In this document: piece by piece, positions 48,301-57,552 of the stretch
How positions within the stretch are numbered: position 1 is the stretch's first letter
Layout: every line of letters begins with the position of its first letter
Assembly (NCBI GenBank): GCA_930989765.1
Contig: CAKNNA010000002.1
Span: 26,000-89,999, forward strand
Direction of reading: 5' to 3'
Source: an uncultured Clostridium sp.
GTDB lineage: Bacteria; Bacillota; Clostridia; TANB77; CAG-508
DNA length: 64,000 nt
The notes under the pieces: model-generated
The model's database searches: none
Seen by the model: the letters and a program-made list of their open reading frames with translations, nothing else
Told to the model about the DNA's origin: nothing
Translations under genes and position numbers: made by a program

Positions 48301-50458
48301 AGAAGAATACTTACTTGCAACTGTAGACTTCATAGATAAAATAACACCAGAATATACAATAGAATATAGTACAAAAGAACCAACAAATGGAAATGTAAGA
48401 GTCACAATAAAAGTAAATGAACCATTAGAAGATTTTTATTATACAGAAGATGAAGAAGGTAACATCATAAGAGATTGGGAAATATCAGAAGATAAAATGA
48501 CAATATCAAAAGAATTTGACAATAATATAGAAACAACAATATTAATATCAGATGAAGCAAATAATGCAGTAGAAATACCAATAAATATAACAAACATAAA
48601 AAAAGAAAAACCAGAAGCTGCAAAATTAATAATAAAATACAATAATTCAGAAGGAGAAAACTATATAAATAGTAGTTGGACAAATAAAGATATATATATA
48701 TCAATTGATAACACCAGTATAAAAGAAGGTCTTACAGCAACATATACAATAAACAATAGTGAAGAATATAATCAAGAACAAACAATAACACAAGAAGGAA
48801 AATATACAGTAAAATTAATAACAAAAGATAGCGTGGGAAATAAGAGCGAAAATACATATCAAATCAATATTGATAAAACAAATCCAGAAATAGGAAGTAT
48901 AACATTTCAAGAAAATAGTATAAGTGGAGAAGAAATAGAAAATAATCAAATAACAAATCAAAATGTATATATATCTTTTAAAGAAGGACAAGACATCTTA
49001 AGTGGACATAAAGAAACAGTATATATAATAGATGGTAAAACACAATATGATGAATCATATATCTTAAGAGAAAATGGAAATCATAAAATAGAATTAATAA
49101 CAAAAGACCTAGCGGGAAATGAAAGTAAAGAAGAATATAATATAACAATAGATAAAGAACAACCAATATTAGAAATTAACTATATAAAAAATGTAGACAA
49201 TACTGTAACAGTAAATATATCTGCTAATGAAAAAATAAAAAACATTTCAGGATGGAATATGAATGAAGAACAAACAGCAATTTATAAAACATATATTGAA
49301 AATACGCAAGAGACAATTACAATAGAAGACCTAGCAGGAAATATTAAAGAATTAGACATACAAATAGAAAATATAGAGAATGTAGAAGGATTAATATCAC
49401 TAGTAGATTATAGTACAACAGAAAAAACAAACCAAAATGTTATAGTAAGTATCATAGCGAACAATGAATTAGAAGCAATAAATGGATGGAACCTAGACAG
49501 CACAAAAAGAAAAATATCAAAAGAATATGAAAAAAATATAACAGAAAATATTCAAATTCAAGATATATATGGAAATACAAATGATGTGGAAATATCTATA
49601 AATAATATAGACAAAGAAGCACCTATAGTAGATATTTCATATAGCAATAAGCAACCTACCAACAAAAATGTAACTGTAACAATAACAGTAAATGAAGAAG
49701 TAGAAGAAATAAGTGGTTGGAGACAAGAAGGAAATAAATTAACAAAAACATATGAAACAAACACCAATGAAATAATAAAAATAAAAGATAAAGTAGGCAA
49801 TATAAAAGAAGAAAAAATAACGATAGAAAATATTGATAAACAAGCACCTATATTGCAAATAGACTATAATACAACTGAAGAAACAACCAATCCAGTAATA
49901 GTAAAAATAACTGCAAATGAAAAGATAAGAAAAATAAATGGATGGGATATAAGTTCTGACGAAATGAAATTAACAAAAACATATAATGAAAATACAAAGG
50001 AAAATATCACAATACAAGATTTAGTTGGAAATACACAAGAAATCATTATAAATATCCAAAATATAATAGAAAAACAAGAAGAACTAAAAACAAATTATGA
50101 TATATCAGAACAAGGATATATAAAAAAAGTACTACCAAATACAACACTAGATGAATTCAAAAACAATTTTAACAAGCAAATAGAAATACAAGATACAGAT
50201 ATAATAAAAACTGGAATGATTTGCAAAATAGAAGGAAAAACATACACAATAATTGTAACAGGAGATATAAATGAAGATGGAAAAATAAATATAATGGATC
50301 TAGTAAAAATAAAAAGACATCTAGTAAATCTAAAAGATAGTATACTTTTAAATGAAAATTTAAAAGCAGCAGATATTAACTTAGATGGAGAAATAAATCT
50401 ACTAGATCTAGTAAAAATAAAAAGAATTATTACAGGAATAGAAAATATAGAAGAATAA
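45392..50458 (+). CDS. Large secreted GLUG/LRR/Ig-like protein with dockerin
   Basis: 1688 residues from the ATG at 45392 (six bases after GAGGTGG). N-terminal membrane/signal helix (ILAVIIIMVLTIIKISLPL), GLUG-type repeats about 75-480 (GGIIGVFQNGSIKYCYNIGN, GGISGVVN...CYNKGNIS), internalin-like leucine-rich repeats about 640-810 (LEYLDLSNNNINNIDSI, LKTLTIKGNNVENIAPI), then many Ig-like units with the recurring TVTITVNEEVEEISGW pattern, and a C-terminal dockerin (GDINEDGKINIMDLVKIKRHL, ADINLDGEINLLDLVKIKRII). No catalytic domain seen; an adhesin or binding subunit of the cohesin complex is inferred. Confidence 0.85.
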   Translation: MKKTKMSKSLEKVCTQRHLKKKNNLISKTNKISKSNILAVIIIMVLTIIKISLPLESLGADETADLEISSKEQLEAFRDSVNSGESYEGKTVKLMADINLNGTSWNPIGNETYSFDGTFDGQGYTISGMQITNPNYTYVGLFGNSYKIKNLKITNSSISTNFTTPIQQNVGIISGKIISMENCYTEGCKITIQDIELPNETVNTVAFYIGGLAGNMSKGGIYDNELYAKNCVNNTVIDVNNIQNRLVNTYIGGIIGSGTGEITNCINNSELSIDTYANSIGGIIGVFQNGSIKYCYNIGNITAIGQGSNSTSGTGGISGVVNSNMDVTISNCYNKGNISSKGKEDNVKNGGTGGIIGNSRGEKIKVSNSFNTGLISGTGNQYTDQEQGGITTTGELGVGGIIGNNGGKDGNPIGSQIENCYNIGEISGDDNNKNFKGNIVGSNKNKGTIRNCYYKQGSQYGGYGENLSTETVEITTKTESEMKTEEFVNLLNAGGNEFYLDTNNTNDGYPIFKDITPPSLIVKYSETNTTDQDVTVTITSNEELQALEGWTLSSNKLTLTKTYQENTEETIEVSDLAGNKVSVKITITNIFKNTTITFKDVNLYNAIKTSLEGKLVSKDDNNLQLTISYQNLEEVKKLELIQKDIQNIEGLENFSNLEYLDLSNNNINNIDSICGLQNIKTLNLNNTKVTNEGITKISNLTNLEQLAIGYTKITNLEQITSLNKLKTLTIKGNNVENIAPISSLENLEQLNISYNNLNNIKPLANLTKLKVLWCEGNKLETMDEILNMVNLEELYLSGNKLKEIADIEQLTKLTSYDFSNQSIELDVIGTPYDEVKIALPNIIKQAQDETSKLYSEEKEKIQGINCQVNIEENTVTLKPIDAAYITIQVIINGGKLNGSTITLPGTTIDYGVIDEQTGIFTPISNNIKINEDVIAKVITNSTGVILGKETEHTFIENDEYQFSITNAQGEEEYLLATVDFIDKITPEYTIEYSTKEPTNGNVRVTIKVNEPLEDFYYTEDEEGNIIRDWEISEDKMTISKEFDNNIETTILISDEANNAVEIPINITNIKKEKPEAAKLIIKYNNSEGENYINSSWTNKDIYISIDNTSIKEGLTATYTINNSEEYNQEQTITQEGKYTVKLITKDSVGNKSENTYQINIDKTNPEIGSITFQENSISGEEIENNQITNQNVYISFKEGQDILSGHKETVYIIDGKTQYDESYILRENGNHKIELITKDLAGNESKEEYNITIDKEQPILEINYIKNVDNTVTVNISANEKIKNISGWNMNEEQTAIYKTYIENTQETITIEDLAGNIKELDIQIENIENVEGLISLVDYSTTEKTNQNVIVSIIANNELEAINGWNLDSTKRKISKEYEKNITENIQIQDIYGNTNDVEISINNIDKEAPIVDISYSNKQPTNKNVTVTITVNEEVEEISGWRQEGNKLTKTYETNTNEIIKIKDKVGNIKEEKITIENIDKQAPILQIDYNTTEETTNPVIVKITANEKIRKINGWDISSDEMKLTKTYNENTKENITIQDLVGNTQEIIINIQNIIEKQEELKTNYDISEQGYIKKVLPNTTLDEFKNNFNKQIEIQDTDIIKTGMICKIEGKTYTIIVTGDINEDGKINIMDLVKIKRHLVNLKDSILLNENLKAADINLDGEINLLDLVKIKRIITGIENIEE

Positions 50459-50512
50459 CTTTTATAAATCTATAAATTTGTAGACAAGTAGAATATAAAA
50501 AAGGAGAAAAAA

Positions 50513-53500
50513 ATGTTTATTAAAAAAATAAAAAATAATATTAATTTAATATTGATTGTATTTTTATTTCTGCTACTAATATATCCAAATCTTAGTAAAG
50601 CAACAGAATTTAGTTCACTACTAGATAATAAGATAAGAGCAAATAGAGCACTTGATATATATAATTCTTTAAAAGTATGGAATAATGGAAGTAGTATCAG
50701 TGCAAGTCATTCAGTAACTTTAATAAACGGATATGTAAAGACAGTTTTTAAAGCAACTCAAGATGGAGTAAGTTTAGGACAGAAAACTTCGACAACTGGA
50801 GGAGTAACTTTTGCTAAATCAAAATCACCAGGTAAACATACTATAACTGTAACAGCTAAAGCATTTCGAAAAAGTGGAAAAAGCACTGTTAGTTTACAAC
50901 TTAAAAGTAAATCATATACTTATACAGTAGCATCATCAAGTGGTGGAACAACAAAACCTACAACACCTCCAGAAGATACACCATATAATCCAACTCCAAT
51001 AATACCAGCAGATACAACAAGTCCAACAACAAATATAACAGCAGATGTAGGGCAAAATACTGAAACAAATAGCTCGCAAATCAATTACACAATAACATTT
51101 TCAGAAACAGTAACAGGCTTCGAACAACAAGATGTAACAATAAATAAAGGAAAAATAACAAATTTTTCAGGTCAAGGAACAACATATAACCTAACAGTAG
51201 AAACAGATACAGATACAAACTACACACAAACTGTACAAATAAACGCAAATGTATGTCAAGACGCAGCAGGAAATGGAAATACAGCAAGCAATAGCTACAG
51301 TATAAACATAGACAGAATAAAACCAGAAGTAAAAATTCTAGGAAACAGTGAAAAAGAAGCAGTAACAGAATACATAAAACAAATATACCAAAACACACTA
51401 TCAAGACAGCCACAAGAAAGCGATATACAATCACACTTAATGGTATATGTAGGAGCAAAAGACCTAACTAAATTATCAAAAGATATAATAGCAAGCCAAG
51501 AAGCAAAACAAAAAATAACAAATAATACAGATTATGCAAAAGCAATGTATAAATCTATATTAAACAGAGACCCAGACTCAACAGGGCTTGAAAACTGGAA
51601 ACAAAAAATTGACGAGCAAGGAATAGAAAAAACAATAGAAGAATTTTGTACATCACAAGAAGTACAAAATGTATTTAAACAAATAAAAGAAAAAGCAAAA
51701 ACTAATATAATTTTAAACAAAAATGATGAACTAACAATAGTATTTGGAGCAACAGACGAAAAATATAATAGTTCAAACATAACAGCAAATGACATAATGG
51801 TAAAAACAGGAGAAACGGTAATAACACCAAGCAAAAAAGAATTAACAAAAACCCAAAAAATAGACAAAGGAGAAGCATACATATTAACACTTGGAGGAAT
51901 AACAGGAAATGGAGAATTATCAATAACAATACCAACTGCAAAATTCCAAGATGTAGCAGGAAATGTAAATGATGAAAAAAGTAGTAGTGAACAAGAAGAA
52001 ACCAAACTAAATGTAATAGTAGACAATACAAAACCAGAAGTAAAGAAAGCAAGTCTAACAGGTGCAAATGGAAACGGATATGTAAAAAATGGAGATACAA
52101 TAAAACTAAACCTAGAATTTTCAGAGCCAATAGCAAGTGGACTTAAAGTAAAAATAGCAGGAAGAGATGCTACGGTTCAAGGTTCAGGCACAACATATAC
52201 AGCAAGCTTACAAATCCCATTAAAAGAAATAAGTCTTAATGAAGGAGAAATAAGTATAGAAATAAGTGGTTACACAGATGAATCAGGACTAGTAGGAGAT
52301 ACTATCACAAAAACAACAGACAGTAGTAAAATAATATATGACAGAACAGCACCAACAATAAATTCAATATCACCAAATGGAAACACTACATGGCAAAAAG
52401 TACAAAAAACAGTAGTATCTGCAAGTGATAATCTAACTTCAAATGACAAAATAATAGGAAAATATGTATTTGTACCAGAAGGAGAGTCAGTTGCAGACAT
52501 CGAAAATATATTCCAAAATAACAGCGAAATAGTAAAACAAGATGGAACAGGAAAATATATTTTATATATCCAAGTAGAAGACTTAGCAGGAAACACGCGC
52601 CTAGCAGTAACAAATCCATTTTATCTAGATAACCAAGTTACAGAAGCTGGAAAAATAAAAATAACAAAAGATTCTAAAACAGGAGAAGAACTAGTTCCAA
52701 CAGAAAAAACAGATACAGAAGGAAATAAATACTATGAAATAACTTATACAAATAAAAATTTATATATAACAAAAATAGATGGAAAAGATGATGAAAGTGG
52801 ACACAAAAGCACTATATATGAAGTAAATAAAATTTTAGCAGATGGAACAAAAATATCAGTAGGAACACCTAGTATAGAAGATACAATAATAGAAACAGCA
52901 GGAGATTATGAAATAATAGTTACAACAAAAGACAACTTAGATAATATTGCTAAAAGAAAATACAAAATTCATATAGACAGAAGCGGACCACAAATAACAA
53001 TTACTCCAAATGGAAATAGTGGATATGAAAAAACAAAAGTTGTAACTGTAAATGCTCAAGATATATCAGATGTAAATACTCAAATTTCATACTCTATAGT
53101 AAAAGAAGGAGAAGAGCCTACATATAATAAAACAGTAGTAAATGGGGGAACAATTAATATAAGTGGATTAACAGGAAAATATTATATATATGTAAAAGCA
53201 CAAGATAAATCAGGAAATGAAACAATAGTAAAAAGTAATCCATTCTATTTTGACAATAGTGTAACAACCATAGGAAGTCTAGAAATGAAAGAAAATGACA
53301 AAGACGGAAAAGAATATGTAGACAATACCTTTACAAAAGAAAATGTATACTTAAAAATAAAAGACCATGGAAAAGACGAAGAAACAGGAAGTGCAACATC
53401 AACATATAAAATAGTAAAACAAAATGAACAAGGTAATGATACAGTAATAGGAGAATACACAAACGAAAGTACAGTTTTACAAGAAGAAGGAATATATAAA

Positions 53501-56152
53501 ATAACACTAACAACTAAAGACTCATCTGGAAACCAAGGAAGTAAAACATACACAGTAAAAATAGACAAAACAGCACCTACAATAAAATTTGAAGGGCTAG
53601 AAGACTATGTAACAATAGGTGCAATAACAGTAAAAATAACAGATGAAAAAATATCAGCAAGTGGAGTAAATAGAGAAAGTCTTAAATATTACTGGACAAG
53701 AAGTACAAAAGAACCATCAAAAGAAGATTTTGAAGGAACAGATGATAAAGGATTTAGAGGTAAATTAAATGGAGAACAATCACTAGTAAAAGTACCAGAT
53801 AATATTTCAGGAATATGGTATTTATGGATACTTGCAGAAGATAATGTAGGAAATATATCAATAAAAAGCAATGTAAAAATAGAAGATGATGGAAATGTAT
53901 CATATGTAGACAATGAAGCACCAGTTGCAGGAACACTAGAAATGAAATTAGAAAATAATGAAGGGGAAGAATATATACAAGATACATTTACAAACAAAAA
54001 TGTATGGATAAATTTACAAAATGGATATGATGCAGATAGTGGAGTAAAACAAAATACATATATTATAAAAAAAGACGGAAACACTATTAAACAAGACCAA
54101 ACAGGAGAAAACACACTTACAGAAACAGGAATATATGACATCATAATAACAACAATAGACAACCAAGAAAATAGTAGTACAAGAGAATATAAAATAAAAA
54201 TAGACAAAAATGGTCCACAAATAGCATTTAATCCAAATGGAAATGAAGCTTTCTATAAGAAAAATGAAATACAAGTGCAAGTAACAGAGCCAGAAACAGA
54301 AAGTGGAGTAAATGAAGCTTCTATTGTAATTAAATGGATAGGATATAATCCAAAAACATATAAGTCAATAGATGAAGTTATTTCAAAAATAGAAGAAATA
54401 CAAGAAAATGTGCAAGAAGAAAAATTAAAAGAAGAACTAGCAAAAATAGAAATATACTATGAAGATGCAAAACAAGAAAACGGAAAAATACAAACACCAG
54501 AAAATGCAACAGGAATATATCACTTATATGTATATGCAGAAGACAATGTAGAAAATAAAACAATAAAAATCTCAGAAAGTTTTTCATTAGACAACAAAGA
54601 GCCAACAAAACCAGATGCATATGCAACAATAAAAGTACAAAAAGGAACAAAAGAAGAAGAAGTAAATTACTATGAAGAAACAACAAATAAAACAGTATAT
54701 GTATATGCTAAAAACAGTGAGTCTTTAAGCAAAGTAGATAAATATGAATATTCTATAACAACAGATGGAGGACAAACTTGGTCAGACTGGGAAGACTGTA
54801 CTGCAAAAGAAGATGATGAAATTTATGGTAAAATAGAAGTTCTAAATCATGGAAGGCAAATAGTAAAATTTAGAGGAATAAGTATACTAGAAGATGGAGA
54901 AAATATAGGAATAGAATCAGAAGAAATAGTAATAAACCAAGACATAGAAGGACCAAAAGTAGAATTTGCAAATACAGATGATGGAGAATCTGGAAACCAA
55001 GAATATCAAATTAAAGCAGAAGTAAGAGTAACAGTAATAGACGAATCTGGAATAGATGAAAATTCATTAAAATATACTTGGGTAAAATTTAATACAAAAG
55101 AAGAATATGAAGAATTTATAAATGGAAATAAAACAATAGAAGAACTAAAAGAAAAAATGATGGAAAATAGCAAAAGTTTTGCCAATGGAGAGCCAATAGT
55201 AATAAAAAATAGTGAAAAAGGAGTTTACAGTCTATTCATATATTCAAAAGATACCTTAGGAAATGAAACTGTAAATATAAGCAATCCATATTACATTTAT
55301 AAAGATAATCAAGGACCAAATATTACATTTAATAATACTCAAGATGGAGGAAATGGAAATAGTAAATGGGAAACCACAGCAAAAGTAAATGTAAATGTAA
55401 CAGACGAATCTGGAGTAGATGAGAATTCTCTAAAATATGAATGGGTAATATTTAATAGCAAAGAAGAATATGAAACCTTTATAAAAGAAAACACAGAAAT
55501 AGAAAAATTAAAAAACAAAATGCAAAACCAAACAATGTTTTTAAATGGACAAGAACTAATAATAAGTAGCGAAGAAAGAAAAATATATAGTTTATTTGTA
55601 TATGCAAAAGACACAGTAGGAAACGAAAATATAAGTATTAGTAACCCATACTATATAGGAAACTCAAAACAAGACGAAGCAAGCTATGAAGTTAAAGAAA
55701 ACTATATAATAAATGTAATTCCAGAAACAAAAGTAGAAGAATTTATAGAAAAAGTAAAAAATACTATAATAGGAGAAAATTATAATTTATATGATAATAA
55801 TAAAGAACAAATAAAATATGATTCAAAGGAAAATCAAAACAATAATAGTGACAAAACAAAAGACAATCAAAACGAGAATCTAAATTCCAAAACTAATTTT
55901 GTTGCAACAGGTGATATACTAAAAGTAGACGAAAAAGAATATACCGTAATAGTTTTAGGAGATTTAAATTCAGATGGATTATTAAATGTAATAGATTTAG
56001 CAAAACTAAAAAAATATATAACAGAAATAGAAAACTTAGATGAAAAATATAAACTTTCAGCAGATATTAACCAAGACGAAACAGTTAACATCATTGATTC
56101 AGTAAGAGCTAAGCAATATATTACAGGCTTAAGAATATTTGAAGAAAACTAG
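50513..56152 (+). CDS. Giant secreted DUF4214/Ig-like protein with dockerin
   Basis: 1879 residues. Signal peptide (LILIVFLFLLLIYPNLSKA), an N-terminal beta domain, a Pro/Thr linker, an Ig-like unit, a DUF4214 domain about 285-395 (YIKQIYQNTLSRQPQESDI, AKAMYKSILNRDPDSTGLENW), then about ten Ig-like repeats with DNxVTxxGxLEMK-type joints and recurring IKIDKTAPTI. It ends in a dockerin (GDLNSDGLLNVIDLAKLKKYI, ADINQDETVNIIDSVRAKQYI). Long rod-like surface protein expected to be held by a cohesin. ATG behind AAGGAG. The terminator follows. Confidence 0.85.
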   Translation: MFIKKIKNNINLILIVFLFLLLIYPNLSKATEFSSLLDNKIRANRALDIYNSLKVWNNGSSISASHSVTLINGYVKTVFKATQDGVSLGQKTSTTGGVTFAKSKSPGKHTITVTAKAFRKSGKSTVSLQLKSKSYTYTVASSSGGTTKPTTPPEDTPYNPTPIIPADTTSPTTNITADVGQNTETNSSQINYTITFSETVTGFEQQDVTINKGKITNFSGQGTTYNLTVETDTDTNYTQTVQINANVCQDAAGNGNTASNSYSINIDRIKPEVKILGNSEKEAVTEYIKQIYQNTLSRQPQESDIQSHLMVYVGAKDLTKLSKDIIASQEAKQKITNNTDYAKAMYKSILNRDPDSTGLENWKQKIDEQGIEKTIEEFCTSQEVQNVFKQIKEKAKTNIILNKNDELTIVFGATDEKYNSSNITANDIMVKTGETVITPSKKELTKTQKIDKGEAYILTLGGITGNGELSITIPTAKFQDVAGNVNDEKSSSEQEETKLNVIVDNTKPEVKKASLTGANGNGYVKNGDTIKLNLEFSEPIASGLKVKIAGRDATVQGSGTTYTASLQIPLKEISLNEGEISIEISGYTDESGLVGDTITKTTDSSKIIYDRTAPTINSISPNGNTTWQKVQKTVVSASDNLTSNDKIIGKYVFVPEGESVADIENIFQNNSEIVKQDGTGKYILYIQVEDLAGNTRLAVTNPFYLDNQVTEAGKIKITKDSKTGEELVPTEKTDTEGNKYYEITYTNKNLYITKIDGKDDESGHKSTIYEVNKILADGTKISVGTPSIEDTIIETAGDYEIIVTTKDNLDNIAKRKYKIHIDRSGPQITITPNGNSGYEKTKVVTVNAQDISDVNTQISYSIVKEGEEPTYNKTVVNGGTINISGLTGKYYIYVKAQDKSGNETIVKSNPFYFDNSVTTIGSLEMKENDKDGKEYVDNTFTKENVYLKIKDHGKDEETGSATSTYKIVKQNEQGNDTVIGEYTNESTVLQEEGIYKITLTTKDSSGNQGSKTYTVKIDKTAPTIKFEGLEDYVTIGAITVKITDEKISASGVNRESLKYYWTRSTKEPSKEDFEGTDDKGFRGKLNGEQSLVKVPDNISGIWYLWILAEDNVGNISIKSNVKIEDDGNVSYVDNEAPVAGTLEMKLENNEGEEYIQDTFTNKNVWINLQNGYDADSGVKQNTYIIKKDGNTIKQDQTGENTLTETGIYDIIITTIDNQENSSTREYKIKIDKNGPQIAFNPNGNEAFYKKNEIQVQVTEPETESGVNEASIVIKWIGYNPKTYKSIDEVISKIEEIQENVQEEKLKEELAKIEIYYEDAKQENGKIQTPENATGIYHLYVYAEDNVENKTIKISESFSLDNKEPTKPDAYATIKVQKGTKEEEVNYYEETTNKTVYVYAKNSESLSKVDKYEYSITTDGGQTWSDWEDCTAKEDDEIYGKIEVLNHGRQIVKFRGISILEDGENIGIESEEIVINQDIEGPKVEFANTDDGESGNQEYQIKAEVRVTVIDESGIDENSLKYTWVKFNTKEEYEEFINGNKTIEELKEKMMENSKSFANGEPIVIKNSEKGVYSLFIYSKDTLGNETVNISNPYYIYKDNQGPNITFNNTQDGGNGNSKWETTAKVNVNVTDESGVDENSLKYEWVIFNSKEEYETFIKENTEIEKLKNKMQNQTMFLNGQELIISSEERKIYSLFVYAKDTVGNENISISNPYYIGNSKQDEASYEVKENYIINVIPETKVEEFIEKVKNTIIGENYNLYDNNKEQIKYDSKENQNNNSDKTKDNQNENLNSKTNFVATGDILKVDEKEYTVIVLGDLNSDGLLNVIDLAKLKKYITEIENLDEKYKLSADINQDETVNIIDSVRAKQYITGLRIFEEN

Positions 56153-56214
56153 ATAAAATTCATAAAAAACTATTTTTTTCAAATAATTTAAATTACAAAA
56201 AAGAAAATAAAAAC

Positions 56215-56266
56215 AAAAAGGTCTTAAAAGCAAAATTTAAAGTAAATAGCATTTAAGACCTTTTTT
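56215..56266 (+). terminator. Terminator of the dockerin operon
   Basis: aaaaaggtcttaaa / tttaagacctttttt stem with a run of Ts. Confidence 0.75.
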
Positions 56267-56438
56267 ACATTATGTATATGTGTCAATGATGTGAAACAAA
56301 CATTTATAAAAAATTTATAGTTCCATTGAATTTACTTAAGACTTCTATACAATTTTAAATTAGCTGTGAATTATAATAAAATAATATGATATAATATATA
56401 AAAAAAGGAGGTAGCCATTATAATTTGGCGAAATAAAA

Positions 56439-56897
56439 ATGAATAAATATATGGAAAAAGCAAAGCTTGAAGCAAAAAAAGGAATACAAAAAAACGAAGG
56501 AGGACCTTTTGGAGCCGTAATAGTAGATAAAGAAGGAAATATAATTGCAAAAGGCAATAATAAAGTACTATTAAAAAAAGACCCAACAGCACATGCTGAA
56601 ATAGTAGCAATAAGAAATGCATGCAAAAAATTGAACACACATGATTTATCAGACTATATATTATATACTTCATGTGAACCTTGTCCTATGTGCCTATCTG
56701 CAATAATTTGGTCAAATATAAAAAAAGTATATTATGGTGCAACTAAACTAGATGCAGCAAATATTGGATTTAGAGATGATTTGATATATGAGCATATAAA
56801 AGGGAATAAGAAATTAATTGACTTAGAAGAACTTGACAGAGATATGTGTTTAGAAGTATTTGAAGAATATAAGAAAAATAATGGGGTGATTTATTAG
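56439..56897 (+). CDS. guaD: Guanine deaminase (cytidine-deaminase fold)
   Basis: 152 residues. GGPFGAVIVDKEGNII, zinc His/Glu in DPTAHAEIVAIRNACK, zinc Cys pair in ILYTSCEPCPMCLSAI, and YYGATKLDAANIGFRDDLIYEHI. These blocks fit bacterial GuaD, which turns guanine into xanthine; other zinc deaminases of this fold cannot be fully excluded. ORF start ATG at 56439 or 56451 (MEKAK); no strong ribosome site near either (aggaggtagcc is 28 bases up). Purine link to the adenosine-deaminase-like gene nearby. Confidence 0.85.
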   Translation: MNKYMEKAKLEAKKGIQKNEGGPFGAVIVDKEGNIIAKGNNKVLLKKDPTAHAEIVAIRNACKKLNTHDLSDYILYTSCEPCPMCLSAIIWSNIKKVYYGATKLDAANIGFRDDLIYEHIKGNKKLIDLEELDRDMCLEVFEEYKKNNGVIY

Positions 56898-56979
56898 GTT
56901 ATAGTTTTTATTTTTGGGATAAAACATGTTTTGGTGGTAGAATTTGTAGTTTAAATAAGAGCTGTAAATTAAACTTACA

Positions 56980-57260
56980 AGTTACTATTCGCGGACAAAA
57001 ATACACCGCCTTAAGTGAGTTCAATATATATAATGTTAAAAATATAAACGGCTCCTTCCATAGCATAAGAATTTCTAAATAAACTTTTTGGCACCCTTTC
57101 TGCATAATTTTCGCATAACGAAAATTTCCGAACATTTTCCAAAAAGTTTACCTAAGAAATTCTAATGCTATTCCAGTCGCACATTTATATTTTTAACATT
57201 ATATATATTGAATTCACTTAAGGCTTCTCTACATTTTAAAATTGTTCGTGAATTGTAACT
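56980..57260. repeat. Structured foldback element, copy B
   Basis: Arms 57009-57048 and 57184-57223 (40 bp, one mismatch) with an outer imperfect pair (agttactattcgcggacaa / attgttcgtgaattgtaact). Core of 135 bases nearly identical to copy A at 40.6 kb; inner stem here is aaactttttgg / ccaaaaagttt. Arm sequences differ from copy A but remain self-complementary. Confidence 0.88.
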
Positions 57261-57296
57261 ACTAGCAAATATTATAAAGAAAAGTTAACATAAGTA

Positions 57297-57325
57297 TTGA
57301 TTAATTTTAAAAAATATGATAAAAT
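57297..57325 (+). promoter_or_regulatory. Putative promoter for the adenosine-deaminase-like gene
   Basis: TTGATT, 17-base spacer, TAAAAT. It would give a leader of about 210 bases. Confidence 0.5.
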
Positions 57326-57329
57326 AGAA

Positions 57330-57552
57330 GCCAATAGTTTAAATAAAAAATTCACAAAAACAAAGCAAGCATAGTAATACAAGAAAAAATAACACATATA
57401 ATTAAAAAAAGTGAATTAAAAAATAAAACTTTTAGTTTTGCAAAAAGATGGCTTAAAAAAGAAATTACAACAAGACTTAAATAAAAAGATTTAAGTTAAA
57501 AGCAATAAAGCAAGGTAAAAGTTATTTTTGTATATGAATGGAGAGAATAAAA
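57330..57552 (+). other. Long leader with a start-less open stretch
   Basis: Between the promoter and the gene. It contains about 44 open codons without ATG/TTG/GTG at the front (KASIVIQEKITHIIKKSELK... AKRWLKKEITTRLK, about 57350-57484). It may be the remnant of a small gene or chance. Confidence 0.4.
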
